Assembly: GCA_026705565.1 (NCBI GenBank) | Contig: JAPPAJ010000009.1 | Coordinates: 1 to 32,751, forward strand | Source of the DNA: Caldilineaceae bacterium | GTDB lineage: Bacteria; Chloroflexota; Anaerolineae; Caldilineales; Caldilineaceae | DNA length: 32,751 nucleotides | Reading direction: 5' to 3' | The notes under the pieces: generated by a model | Database searches by the model: none | What the model was told of the DNA's origin: nothing | The model's input: the letters and a program-made list of their open reading frames with translations, nothing else | Shown: positions 25,172-32,751 of the stretch, in pieces | Layout: every line of letters begins with the position of its first letter | Position numbering within the stretch: the stretch's first letter is position 1 | Made by a program: the position numbers and the translations under genes

Positions 25172-25600
25172 ATGTCTGCCACTCTTCCGGAGCCGGTCCC
25201 GCGCAAGCGCCACTCCGTCCGCAACCAGATTTTCCTGGCGATCCTGTTCGGGTTGCTGATTGCCTTCAGCGCCACCTATATCCAGTTGATGCTGGAACGG
25301 GCCGAGGTGAGGGCCGAACTGGACCGGTCCTCCAGCAAGTACGCCGAGGCCACACAGCGGGGCCTGCGGCTGGCCCAGCAGTTGGAATACGTAAAGACCG
25401 ATGCCTACCGTGAAACCGTGGCGCGGGACAAGCTGGGGCTTTCGCGGTCCGGCGATCAGGTGGTGGCGGTCATCCTGCCGCGCGGCTACAGCCACACCGG
25501 AAGCGGCCTGCTCCCCCAGACCCAGGAAACATCGGTTCTGGACCTGCCCATCTGGGAACAGTGGTTCGTCCTCTTCAACATCGAAATCGATCTGTCCTGA
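25172..25600 (+). CDS. FtsB/DivIC-like septum formation initiator protein
   Basis: A 142-residue single-span protein: basic cytoplasmic N terminus (PRKRHSVRN), one membrane helix (QIFLAILFGLLIAFSATYI), a coiled coil (LMLERAEVRAELDRSSSKYAEA...RLAQQLEYVKTD), then the family motif YRETVARDKLGLSRSGDQVV. FtsB/DivIC proteins bridge FtsL and FtsQ/DivIB in the divisome. The C-terminal tail of about 40 residues (LDLPIWEQWFVLF) is longer than in FtsB. ATG 25172 is chosen because the upstream frame, which begins just after tRNA-Leu, has no fold-like sequence. Confidence 0.85.
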   Translation: MSATLPEPVPRKRHSVRNQIFLAILFGLLIAFSATYIQLMLERAEVRAELDRSSSKYAEATQRGLRLAQQLEYVKTDAYRETVARDKLGLSRSGDQVVAVILPRGYSHTGSGLLPQTQETSVLDLPIWEQWFVLFNIEIDLS

Positions 25601-25708
25601 ACCGGGTGACAGGTTGTCCTGGCAGCCCACCGGCTCGGAGGAGCCATCGTCGATTGCAGCCCCGAACCCAAATCATGGAACGTGATTCGGCCCCGCGGCA
25701 GACCGCTG

Positions 25709-25738
25709 TTGACATCGGGCCAAGGCCGTTGATACAAT
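25709..25738 (+). promoter_or_regulatory. Promoter of tRNA-fMet
   Basis: TTGACA (25709-25714), an 18-bp spacer and TACAAT (25733-25738): near-consensus sigma70-type, 17 bases before the tRNA. Confidence 0.75.
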
Positions 25739-25752
25739 CCCCGTCCAGTTTT

Positions 25753-25826
<74 letters not shown>

Positions 25827-25835
25827 CTGTCTTTC

Positions 25836-25864
25836 CGCCGACACTGCCCTGTCGGCGTCGTTTT
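25836..25864 (+). terminator. Hairpin terminator between the two CAU tRNAs
   Basis: CGCCGACA pairs with TGTCGGCG around a CTGCCC loop, followed by TCGTTTT. It ends 4 bases before the next tRNA, so either that tRNA is made by read-through or this hairpin serves processing. Confidence 0.65.
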
Positions 25865-25868
25865 GCCC

Positions 25869-25942
<74 letters not shown>

Positions 25943-25976
25943 CTCATGCCGACCGCAGCCTCGCGGCAAGACAGGC

Positions 25977-26012
25977 AAGGACAACACCGGAACGGTGTTG
26001 TCCTTCGTTTTT
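25977..26012 (+). terminator. Rho-independent terminator after the tRNAs
   Basis: AAGGACAACACCG pairs perfectly over 13 bp with CGGTGTTGTCCTT around a GAA loop, followed by CG and TTTTT. A textbook terminator for the tRNA transcript. Confidence 0.9.
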
Positions 26013-26103
26013 GGGGAGGCAGCCCGGCCCGACTCCACCCGTTTCCGCAGCAGTCCTGCACCATCGGCAATCCTGTCAACCATCCCCGGTCCAAGCTCCA
26101 AGA

Positions 26104-27267
26104 CTACACGGCGTGAACCGTGCCGTGCTCATGGATGAAGTCCCAGTTCAGGTCGTAGCCCAGACCGGGTCGGGTCGGCACGGTGACGTATCCCTCGTCG
26201 TCCATGGGATCCCCGATCGAATTCAGGTAGGGCGGCACCACCTCGTAGTCGAGGCCCGGGGCCAGCAAGCCCCGTTCGTACCAGCCGCAGGTGTCCTCGC
26301 TGCTGGCCCCCAGCAGGGCCAGGTTTCCGTGGCCGCTCATGTGCACCTCGCAACGGACGCCGAAGCCCTCGCAGATGGCGATCATCTTGTGGCCGCCGGT
26401 GATGCCGCCCCGCAGCACGTCGATCCGGCTCATGTCCGAGGCGCCGCGTTTGATCCAGTCGGCCCGCGTATAGATGGAACCGTGGGCGATTTCCGGACTT
26501 AGGATGGGAATGGACAGTTCCCGGCTCAGCTTCTCGTAGTTGGAGACCCGGAACTCGTTCATGGGGTGCTCGTACCAGTAGAAGTCCAGCTCCTCCAGCA
26601 CCCGGCCCACCTTGACCGCCTCCTCGTAGCTGCGATAGGTTCCCCAGGGATCAAAGCTGAGCACCATGTCCGGCCCAACCGTCTCGCGCACCAGACGACA
26701 AGCCGCGATGTCCCAATCGATGTGGGAAGGCCGTCCCGGGTCCGGTTCGCCCGTCGCGGGATTCCAGAAGTAGTAGGGGTGGATCTTGTAGTGACGGTAG
26801 CCGCGGGCCTGGCACTCCGCGGCATGTGACGCATAGGTCTCGGGCGATCCGATGTTGGGGAACGTACTGCCGTAGGCCGGCACCTTGTCGCGACAGCCCC
26901 CCAGCAGCTTGTGCACCGGCACCCCGAACAGCCGTCCCTGCAGGTCCCAGAGCGCACAGTCCAAAGCGCTGAGGATTTCCTCGGGGATGTTGGCCACCCA
27001 CATCCAGTGCCAGATGCGTTCCCGGTCGAACGGGTCCTGGCCGACGATCAGCGAGCGGATGCGCCCCAGCATCATGTCGATGTCGGCCGGACCCAAACCG
27101 TTGCGGTCGCCGTGTCCCTGGCCGCCGAGGTAGTAGCCTTCGGCGCCTTCATCCGTGTGGATGCGCATCAGGGTCTGGGTCGTGGGTGCATCCGGCGCCA
27201 TCTGTCCGAACTGGAAGGCCGGCTCCCTCACTTCAAAGGAGATGATCTGCAGGTCGGTGATCTTCAT
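26104..27267 (-). CDS. Mandelate racemase/muconate lactonizing enzyme family protein (enolase superfamily)
   Basis: A 387-residue enolase-superfamily enzyme, probably a sugar-acid dehydratase or racemase. The N-terminal capping domain begins MKITDLQIISFEVREPAF. In the barrel, HYKIHPYYFW carries the Lys/His pair on the second strand. Metal-ligand motifs follow: LSFDPWG (Asp), FYWYEHPM (Glu) and ILSPEIAHGS (Glu). RIDVLRGGITGG and EVHMSGHGN supply the later active-site strand residues, with a His as candidate base. The start at 27267 is set by the first strand; the open frame upstream is not protein-like. It is divergent from a PhyH gene 203 bp away, suggesting shared regulation and related substrates. 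Confidence 0.87.
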   Translation of the reverse strand: MKITDLQIISFEVREPAFQFGQMAPDAPTTQTLMRIHTDEGAEGYYLGGQGHGDRNGLGPADIDMMLGRIRSLIVGQDPFDRERIWHWMWVANIPEEILSALDCALWDLQGRLFGVPVHKLLGGCRDKVPAYGSTFPNIGSPETYASHAAECQARGYRHYKIHPYYFWNPATGEPDPGRPSHIDWDIAACRLVRETVGPDMVLSFDPWGTYRSYEEAVKVGRVLEELDFYWYEHPMNEFRVSNYEKLSRELSIPILSPEIAHGSIYTRADWIKRGASDMSRIDVLRGGITGGHKMIAICEGFGVRCEVHMSGHGNLALLGASSEDTCGWYERGLLAPGLDYEVVPPYLNSIGDPMDDEGYVTVPTRPGLGYDLNWDFIHEHGTVHAV

Positions 27268-27369
27268 TGGTCGTCTTGCTCCATGCTGTGGATTGGGAAC
27301 CTGAATCCTACCCGTGCCTCCCGCACCGTGAACAACCCCGGAGCGGCCGTTCAGGCCAATGTTGACCGG

Positions 27370-27378
27370 TGCTATATT
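27370..27378 (+). promoter_or_regulatory. Extended -10 promoter candidate for the second PhyH gene
   Basis: TGC-TATATT is an extended -10 element about 92 bp before the ATG, in the divergent gap. No -35 at normal spacing. Confidence 0.4.
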
Positions 27379-27470
27379 CGGGCTTGCGGGCGGAGGCGAG
27401 TTGGTGGTCATCCCGGCATTCGCTTCCCCCAGCCTCCCATTCAGTCCCAACTTCGTACAGGGCAACCGGC

Positions 27471-28310
27471 ATGCAGGATTTCAACCAGACAGAACTGGAC
27501 CACTTTAGGGAACACGGCTACGTCGTCATCGAGAACGCGGTGGAGGCCATCGGCCTGGACCAAATCCGCGCGGCCTATGAGGAAATCCAGGCGGAGACCG
27601 CGCCCGCCTGGCAGGCCATGGTGGAGTCCGGCGTCATCAAGGGCGGATACGGTCACGGGCCCAACGCCCACACCATGAACAACATCCACAACCACCACGA
27701 CCTATGGCTGGATCTGGCCATGAACCCGCGCATCACGCCGCTGCTCAGGAAGATCACGGGTCCGGATGTCCAGACCATGGAAATGGTCTGCCATTGCCAC
27801 CATGCCGGTACCCAGGCCCACACCGGCTGGCACCGGGACTGGCCGGCCTGGACCCATCCCCAATACACCCTCAAGACCAAGGCCTTCTACTTCCTGGACG
27901 ACCAGACCGAGGACATGGGCTGCTTCTCGCTGGTTCCGGGCTCCCACCACCTGCCGGACGGCCCCCCGCGCGACCGGTACACCGACAACACCCTGGAGGA
28001 CATGCCGGGACTGAAGAAAATCACGGGTCCCGCCGGAAGCGTGATCGTCTGGAACGTACTCTGCTGGCACACGGGTCTGGCCAACACGAGCCCGCGCGAC
28101 CGACGCATCGTCATTTACGGCTACCAGCCGTTCTGGGTCAAGAAATGGAGCCATGAGCCGCCGCCGGAACGAATTGTCAACTGGGCGAACACGCCGGCGC
28201 GCCGCCAATTCATGGGCATTCACGCGATGGAGGGCCGGGCCTCCTGGGATCGCAAGGACGTGCCCTATCTACCGGAACAGCTGGAGCGGCTAAAGACCAT
28301 CCGCTTTTAG
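27471..28310 (+). CDS. Phytanoyl-CoA dioxygenase (PhyH) family protein
   Basis: A 279-residue predicted Fe(II)/2-oxoglutarate oxygenase. The iron ligands are H121-x-D123 (GWHRDWPAW) and H200 (LCWHTGLANTS), with R211/R212 in SPRDRRIVIYGYQ in the co-substrate position. The motif MGCFSLVPGSHHLPDG is standard for the family. It shares the layout of the PhyH protein at 872-1600 but differs in detail, so it is a distant paralogue. ATG 27471 directly precedes the folded sequence (MQDFNQTELDHFREHGYVVI); the upstream frame contains the promoter region. The substrate is unknown; the divergent enolase-superfamily gene suggests organic-acid or sugar-acid metabolism. Confidence 0.88.
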   Translation: MQDFNQTELDHFREHGYVVIENAVEAIGLDQIRAAYEEIQAETAPAWQAMVESGVIKGGYGHGPNAHTMNNIHNHHDLWLDLAMNPRITPLLRKITGPDVQTMEMVCHCHHAGTQAHTGWHRDWPAWTHPQYTLKTKAFYFLDDQTEDMGCFSLVPGSHHLPDGPPRDRYTDNTLEDMPGLKKITGPAGSVIVWNVLCWHTGLANTSPRDRRIVIYGYQPFWVKKWSHEPPPERIVNWANTPARRQFMGIHAMEGRASWDRKDVPYLPEQLERLKTIRF

Positions 28311-28494
28311 ACACCGGCTTCCGGTGGCCAACATGGGAGAGTGCCGGACTATGATGGATGGCACCCGAAACTCCGGACCGGACTCCGGCCATCAGGTGTA
28401 CGCGGCTGTGGCATCCCTCCCACGCTCCAGCTACAAAAACGTCGGATGTGCCGCTTATTTACCTTGACACTACTTTGGCAGGATAGGCCTGTCC

Positions 28495-28514
28495 ATGTGT
28501 ATTCATGTGTATTC
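28495..28514 (+). repeat. Two tandem copies of a 10-bp repeat upstream of amt
   Basis: ATGTGTATTC occurs twice back to back, 32 bp before the ammonium transporter start. The 10-bp period places both on the same helix face, as for a dimeric regulator site. A TTGACA (28464-28469) lies upstream without a convincing -10. Confidence 0.45.
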
Positions 28515-28545
28515 GAGTTTCGCCGCAATTGGCAGGAGGCCAGCC

Positions 28546-29925
28546 ATGAAAGCCATTGTCGAAATATTGGGACGTGAACGCCGGCGCTCCTTGTGGGTGA
28601 TTCTGTTGCTGGCCCTGGGCCTGTTGTTGTTCCGAACCACATCGGTTTATGCGGCTCCGGACGATGAAACAGTCTTTGTGCTCAACACATTTGCCTTCCT
28701 TATTTGGGGGGCCTTGGTCATGTGGATGTCGGCCGGCTTCACCATGCTGGAGGCAGGTTCGGTACGCACCAAGAATGCCTCGATGATCTGTCTGAAGAAC
28801 ATCGGTCTTTACTCGATTGCGGGGCTGGCCTACTACCTGATTGGCTACAACCTCATGTATGTGGACGTACAGGCGGTCATCGGCAAAATCGGCTTCCTGT
28901 ATGGACCCACGGCCGATGACCTGGGCTTGATGGCCGGCCAGGCGGAATCCACCGCGGCCGTGGTCGCGGGTGGCTACTCCACCCTGTCGGACTGGTTCTT
29001 CCAGATGGTCTTTGTGGCCACGGCCGCGTCGATCGTGTCCGGCGCGCTGGCCGAGAGGGTCAAAATGTGGGCCTTCTTCCTCTTCGTCCTGGTGCTGACC
29101 GCCATCATTTACCCCATCGTGGGCGCGTGGACCTGGGGCGGCGGCTGGCTGAGCGCCCTGGGCTTCCAGGACTTCGCCGGCTCAACTGTGGTGCACAGTA
29201 CCGGTGGCTGGGCGGCACTGGCGGGCATTCTCGTGGTAGGGCCCCGGTTGGGCAGGTTTCGCCGGGATGGTTCCGTCAAACCGCTACCCCCATCCAACAT
29301 CCTTGTCGTGACCCTGGGGGTCTTCATTCTTTGGTTTGGATGGCTCGGCTTCAATGGCGGATCCCAGTTGGCACTGGGCAGCGCCCTGGATGCGGTGGCC
29401 ATGAGTCAGGTGATTGTCAATACCAATCTGGCGGCGGCAGCCGGCGTGATCGCGGCCATTCTGGTGTCGCGGCCCATCCTCGGACGAATGGATCTCTTTG
29501 CCGGATTGAACGGAGCCATTGCCGGACTGGTAGCCATTACCGCGGGACCCGACGTCGCGGAACCCTATTGGGCCATCATCATCGGTATCATCGGCGCCGT
29601 CCTGTGTACGGCCAGCATCAAGTTGCTGGAAATCCTCAAGGTGGACGATGTCGTGGGCGCCGTGCCGGCGCATCTGGGTGCCGGTATCTGGGGCACGCTG
29701 GCCACAAGCATCGCGGCGGGCGCCAATCTGGGCGTGCAATTGATTGGTGTATTGGCTGTTGGCGCATTCGTGTTTGTGCTGTCCTGGCTGCTGTGGACGC
29801 TGCTGGACAAGCTCATGGGCGCCAGGGTGTCCCGGACAGTAGAGCAACTGGGTCAGGATGTCGGCGAATTGGGTATCGAGGCCTATCCCGAATTTGTCCT
29901 CATGCCGGAAGATTTCGACGAATAG
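28546..29925 (+). CDS. amt: Ammonium transporter Amt
   Basis: A 459-residue polytopic membrane protein. It has a cleavable-type signal (LWVILLLALGLLLF...VYA) followed by the 11-span Amt fold. Family motifs include WMSAGFTMLEAGSVRTKNA, FQMVFVATAASIVSGALAER, and the twin pore histidines H217 (STVVHSTGGWAAL) and H376 (GAVPAHLGAGIWGTLA). AGGAGG lies six bases before the ATG. No GlnB/GlnK gene adjoins it, although amt and glnK are usually paired in bacteria. It probably scavenges ammonium or relieves ammonia leakage; the downstream peptidase and amine oxidase are on the opposite strand. Confidence 0.93.
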   Translation: MKAIVEILGRERRRSLWVILLLALGLLLFRTTSVYAAPDDETVFVLNTFAFLIWGALVMWMSAGFTMLEAGSVRTKNASMICLKNIGLYSIAGLAYYLIGYNLMYVDVQAVIGKIGFLYGPTADDLGLMAGQAESTAAVVAGGYSTLSDWFFQMVFVATAASIVSGALAERVKMWAFFLFVLVLTAIIYPIVGAWTWGGGWLSALGFQDFAGSTVVHSTGGWAALAGILVVGPRLGRFRRDGSVKPLPPSNILVVTLGVFILWFGWLGFNGGSQLALGSALDAVAMSQVIVNTNLAAAAGVIAAILVSRPILGRMDLFAGLNGAIAGLVAITAGPDVAEPYWAIIIGIIGAVLCTASIKLLEILKVDDVVGAVPAHLGAGIWGTLATSIAAGANLGVQLIGVLAVGAFVFVLSWLLWTLLDKLMGARVSRTVEQLGQDVGELGIEAYPEFVLMPEDFDE

Positions 29926-30160
29926 GAGGGCACGACATCCCGCGCACACGCCTGGAAGCAAACCTGGAAACCAGCTGCCAGCACCCATGACTTCGGAACG
30001 TAAACTCCTTCCCACGACAGCGCGAGCAGTCCCCATGTGACAGATGCGAATCCGGAACCGGCGTTAACCACAGTTCAGTCGACACCCGATCCGCGGCACA
30101 ACGGCCCCTGTGGCCGGCCCCTTCGGCGGCACCGTTGCCATTGCCGAGTCCCCCGGCGTG

Positions 30161-31294
30161 TTATTCGGCATCCAGGCTGAACAGTTCCTCCGTGTTCATC
30201 AGTGTGGTAAGGATCACGGGTTCATCCTCGGTGACCAGCGCCAAGTCCTCCAGGTGATACAGGAAGCCCTGCGAATCCTTGACCGCAGGCTCGATGTCGA
30301 TCACCATCCCGGGGAGGAGCTCGGCTTCGTTGCGGGCGTGCAGGATGGGATGCTCGTGCAGTCCGATGCCCAGGCTGTGCCCAATGGCCTGGCTGGTTAG
30401 GGTCAGATCCCGGTCTGCCAGAGCCTGTTGCGCGCGGAGGTATATTTCGCCGGCCTTGGTTCCGGGGCGCAAGGCTGCGATGGTTTCGCGCTCGCATTCC
30501 CGCAGGCGCCGATACACCGAACGCTGTTCGGCCGAGGCGGAGCCCACCACGGCGGTACGGGCCACATCCGACTGATAGCCATCGAATACCCCGCCCACGT
30601 CCACGCGCAGGATTTCGCCGGCAAGCAGTTGCTTGGCGCTCGGTGATGGATGATTGAAGGCCGTATTGGCTCCCGCCGCCAACGTGAGCCAGAGCGATTC
30701 GGCTCCCTGGCGCAGGACGTGCGCGGACAGGCGGTCCGCCATTTCCTTTTCCGTATGCCCCACCCGGGTCTGACAAAACGTGTCAAGGATCGCCTGCTCC
30801 GTGTCCAGCCCGGCCTGGGTCAGAAGAGCCACTTCCGCATCCGTCTTGACAGCCCGTGCCGTATCGAAAACCGGATCTCCGTCCAGCAGGACCGCCGCAG
30901 GCAGGAGGCCGGCCAGTTCCTCGACATAGGTGCTGGCTAGGAAACGCTTCTCGATGCCGATGCGAGCTGTGGCACCGTAGCGCCCGCGAATGAATTGGGC
31001 CAACGCCTGCATGGGCGATTCCCGATGCTCCAGGTAGATCTCCAGATCCGTGATCCAGGATGCCTCCCGCAGCTGGGCTTCCTCGCTGTAACACGCCATG
31101 ATTCCGGGTTCCCGATCGCGCGCCAGCAGCGCGAAGCAGAGTCGTTCGGGAATGATCCGCTGCGAGAGGAGCCAGGCATCGGTGACATAGAAAAAGTTCT
31201 CCAGGGAAGTGGCCACCAACACATCCAAGTTGGCCGCCTCCATGCCTGCCTGGAGACCCTGCAGGTTGATGCGGGAAGGAATGGGATGGGCCAT
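30161..31294 (-). CDS. M24 family metallopeptidase (Xaa-Pro dipeptidase/aminopeptidase P-like)
   Basis: A 377-residue pita-bread-fold enzyme with a creatinase-type N-terminal domain. All five metal ligands are present: D232 and D243 (VDVGGVFDGYQSDVART), H306 (GHSLGIGLHEHP), E335 (IDIEPA) and E349 (HLEDLALVT). This argues for an active Xaa-Pro peptidase and against the metal-free creatinase branch. CAGGAG lies eight bases before the ATG at 31294. It follows the flavin oxidase gene by 104 bp on the same strand, so it may release N-substituted amino acids for that oxidase; this is inference. Confidence 0.88.
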   Translation of the reverse strand: MAHPIPSRINLQGLQAGMEAANLDVLVATSLENFFYVTDAWLLSQRIIPERLCFALLARDREPGIMACYSEEAQLREASWITDLEIYLEHRESPMQALAQFIRGRYGATARIGIEKRFLASTYVEELAGLLPAAVLLDGDPVFDTARAVKTDAEVALLTQAGLDTEQAILDTFCQTRVGHTEKEMADRLSAHVLRQGAESLWLTLAAGANTAFNHPSPSAKQLLAGEILRVDVGGVFDGYQSDVARTAVVGSASAEQRSVYRRLRECERETIAALRPGTKAGEIYLRAQQALADRDLTLTSQAIGHSLGIGLHEHPILHARNEAELLPGMVIDIEPAVKDSQGFLYHLEDLALVTEDEPVILTTLMNTEELFSLDAE

Positions 31295-31398
31295 GGGTTT
31301 ACTCCTGGATGATGCGGACTGTCGTGCGCGGCTGCGGGTGACGGAATGCGCCGGCCCTTCCGGTGTTCATCGGGCGCGGGAGGACGGGCTGCTGTCCC

Positions 31399-32535
31399 TT
31401 AGCTCTTCAGGCTGAGGTTCCGCTCCGGCCGCAGGCCCAGGGCTCGAATGTCGAGGCTTGGCGTTTCCCCAAGCGCCAACTGGACCAGCAACTCACCGAG
31501 CAGAGGCGTGAACTTGAAGCCATGGCCGGAGAGCCCGCCGCCGATGATGACATTGGAAACTTCGGGATGCCTGTCGATGATGAAGTCGTCATCGGGCGTA
31601 TTGGTATAGAGACAGGTCTCGGTGTGGACGTGTTGCCATCCGCGATTCGGAAAAAGAGCCTCCACCCAATCCTGCAGTCTTGCTCTCGTTTCCGCATCCG
31701 GACTGCGATCCACCTCGTTGGGGGCGGTGAAGTCCCCCCAGTTGTCATCGGCCACATTCAATATGCCGCGCCACACCGGAAAGCCGTAGTAGTTCAGGTC
31801 GTAGTCGGTGTACACCGGCACCTGGTCCGGGTGCAGATCCGCGACATCGGAACTGCGGAAGTGGAACTTCTGTTGCCGCGTAACCTTGAGATCCAGCTGC
31901 AGGTCCGGAAGCAGCGAGGCGGTCCAGGAGCCCCCGGTGCAGATCAGGCGCCGGCACAGAATCCGGTGGTTAGGAGTGGTGATTTCCAAGCGGCCGTCCC
32001 GCGGATTCAACCCGGTCACCGTTTGTTCCTCCCAGGCATCCGCGCCAGCCTTGCGAGCCTCGGCAACAAGGATGGACAAGGCATAAGTGGGTTCCAGGAA
32101 GCCTGCCCTAGGGACCCAGCATGCAACTGAGCCCGCCGGCAACTGCATCATGGGGAACTGCTGGGCCACTTGGTCCCGGGTCAGCACGCCATGATCTTCC
32201 CGTGATTCCTGAAGGGCCTTCAGGCTTTCCTGAAACTTTGCATTGTCAGGCTGTGCAATGACCAGTTGCCCGCAAAGACGCAGCAGCGGCGTTTGGGTTC
32301 TCCGTTCCAATTCCTGCCATTGGGCCTGAGCCGCCCGGGCCATTTGGACATAGAGCGGGTTGGTATAGAAGGGTCGGAACACGCGACTGGGGCCATGCGT
32401 GCTACCCCGGTCATGGCCCAACCGAAACTGTTCGATTCCCAGTGCCGGAACCCCTCGCAGGGCCAAGTGATACAGCGCCGCGCTGCCCATGGCCCCCAGG
32501 CCCAGAACCACGGTGTCGGTTTCATGAAAGGCCAT
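31399..32535 (-). CDS. solA: Monomeric sarcosine oxidase / N-methyltryptophan oxidase-like flavoenzyme
   Basis: A 378-residue FAD-dependent amine oxidase. The dinucleotide site VVLGLGAMGSAALYHLALRG starts near residue 9. C308 in TETCLYTNTPDDDFIIDRHP is at the position used for covalent FAD attachment in SolA/MSOX. The C-terminal FAD motif is VIIGGGLSGHGFKFTP. The family oxidatively demethylates N-methyl amino acids, giving H2O2 and formaldehyde. ATG 32535 is chosen because GAGAG lies eight bases before it; ATGs at 32541, 32553 and 32556 are further upstream. The frame stays open into the adjoining TnpB element, but that extension reads the transposon out of frame. The element ends only 22 bp upstream of the start codon. 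Confidence 0.87.
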   Translation of the reverse strand: MAFHETDTVVLGLGAMGSAALYHLALRGVPALGIEQFRLGHDRGSTHGPSRVFRPFYTNPLYVQMARAAQAQWQELERRTQTPLLRLCGQLVIAQPDNAKFQESLKALQESREDHGVLTRDQVAQQFPMMQLPAGSVACWVPRAGFLEPTYALSILVAEARKAGADAWEEQTVTGLNPRDGRLEITTPNHRILCRRLICTGGSWTASLLPDLQLDLKVTRQQKFHFRSSDVADLHPDQVPVYTDYDLNYYGFPVWRGILNVADDNWGDFTAPNEVDRSPDAETRARLQDWVEALFPNRGWQHVHTETCLYTNTPDDDFIIDRHPEVSNVIIGGGLSGHGFKFTPLLGELLVQLALGETPSLDIRALGLRPERNLSLKS

Positions 32536-32541
32536 GGGCAT

Positions 32542-32631
32542 TGCTCTCGGCATCATCGTCTGGGACTTATAGGCCGGACTGGACAGCCGGCCCATCTCGT
32601 TCACGGGTCGTCGGGGACCCCCACGGGATCG
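32542..32631 (-). ncRNA. Predicted omega-RNA 3' part with guide (32557-32542), right copy
   Basis: By the same logic as the left copy, the guide would begin at 32557 and read GATGATGCCGAGAGCA toward solA. It covers the GAGAG ribosome binding site of solA. Family-based prediction; no expression evidence. Confidence 0.35.
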
Positions 32632-32751
32632 CCCCTCGCCGTGCAGCCGCCCCTGTCCCGCGGGCCGAAACGGGTACGCACGGAAGTCCCGCACGCACCA
32701 AAATGTTGACCGCCGCATTGTGGTCGGCGTTGGCACGGAACCCGCAGGCCC
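32558..32751 (-). mobile_element. Right end of a TnpB-type (IS200/IS605 group) element, right copy
   Basis: Similarity to the left copy ends at 32558, nine bases past the tnpB stop. The subterminal hairpin at 32572-32592 has a perfect GGCCGG/CCGGCC stem; in the left copy one C becomes T, keeping the pairing as G-T (G-U in RNA). The element lies immediately upstream of solA and in the same orientation. Confidence 0.65.
32567..32751 (-). CDS. tnpB: TnpB (IS605 OrfB family) C-terminal end, partial
   Basis: Sixty codons enter from the right edge of the window and end at TAA (32569-32567). They begin ACGFRANADHNAAVNILVRAG, which is the end of the TnpB zinc ribbon (one CG of a Cys pair), then the third RuvC catalytic Asp in ADHNAAVNIL. 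The remaining 39 residues are a Gly/Arg/Pro-rich tail whose last 20 match the left copy. TnpB is an RNA-guided DNA endonuclease. Most of the protein lies outside the window, so intactness cannot be judged. Confidence 0.85.
   Translation of the reverse strand, partial: ACGFRANADHNAAVNILVRAGLPCVPVSARGTGAAARRGAIPWGSPTTRERDGPAVQSGL

Noticed and set aside
28464-28495. Sigma54 or full sigma70 promoter for amt
   Set aside because: TTGACA has no acceptable -10 at 16-18 bp, and the GG/GC spacing for sigma54 does not fit.
30161-31294. Creatinase assignment next to a sarcosine oxidase
   Set aside because: Creatinases lack the metal ligands, whereas all five are present here, so a Xaa-Pro peptidase is more likely.
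32536-32736. Upstream extension of the solA reading frame to 32736
   Set aside because: This part reads the TnpB coding sequence and right end out of frame; the FAD site begins only after 32535.

Overview
The window is high-GC bacterial DNA. Gene content and style point to Chloroflexota, most likely a Caldilineales-like, possibly marine or sponge-associated member. The pointers are sugar ABC binding lipoproteins with a Tat-type lipobox, two PhyH dioxygenases next to Gfo/Idh dehydrogenases, a DUF5671-type membrane protein, a fluoroquinolone-exporter-like ABC cassette, and DM13 and SH3b surface proteins with Met/acid-rich linkers. This placement is inference; there is no rRNA or other decisive marker in the window.

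Both ends of the window are the 3' ends of the same TnpB-type (IS200/IS605/IS1341 group) element, in converging orientation: 1-74 on the plus strand and 32558-32751 on the minus strand. The window may therefore be a whole contig that broke at repeated elements.

Layout: (a) 151-762, a minus-strand lipoprotein. (b) 872-7928, a plus-strand catabolic operon of PhyH, sugar-binding lipoprotein, two permeases, two Gfo/Idh/MocA dehydrogenases and a TIM-barrel isomerase; it looks like uptake and oxidation of a sugar or polyol, with no ATPase subunit present. (c) 8176-10318, minus strand: P-loop kinase, HdeD-like membrane protein and a second isomerase. (d) 10660-16591, a compact plus-strand six-gene unit: a nitrilase-superfamily protein whose catalytic Cys is Gly, a DUF5671-like membrane protein, a small anchored protein, and an ABC ATPase with two permeases. 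(e) 16609-20900, a tightly overlapping minus-strand operon recN-rsmD-pncC-B12-binding protein-meaB. (f) 21114-23910, tatA, secG, a family 5 substrate-binding protein and an SH3b lipoprotein, ending at a strong terminator. (g) 24218-26012, a DM13 protein (minus), tRNA-Leu(CAG), an FtsB-like protein, tRNA-fMet and a second CAU tRNA, with consensus promoters and terminators. (h) 26104-28310, divergent enolase-superfamily dehydratase-like and PhyH genes. (i) 28546-29925, an ammonium transporter. (j) 30161-32535, minus strand: an M24 metallopeptidase and a SolA/MSOX-like flavin oxidase directly beside the right TnpB element.

The least ordinary content is the pseudo-nitrilase/DUF5671/ABC exporter unit, and the two TnpB ends, where a conserved imperfect hairpin lets the element boundary and the candidate omega-RNA guides be predicted. 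All functions come from reading motifs by eye; no database search was run.
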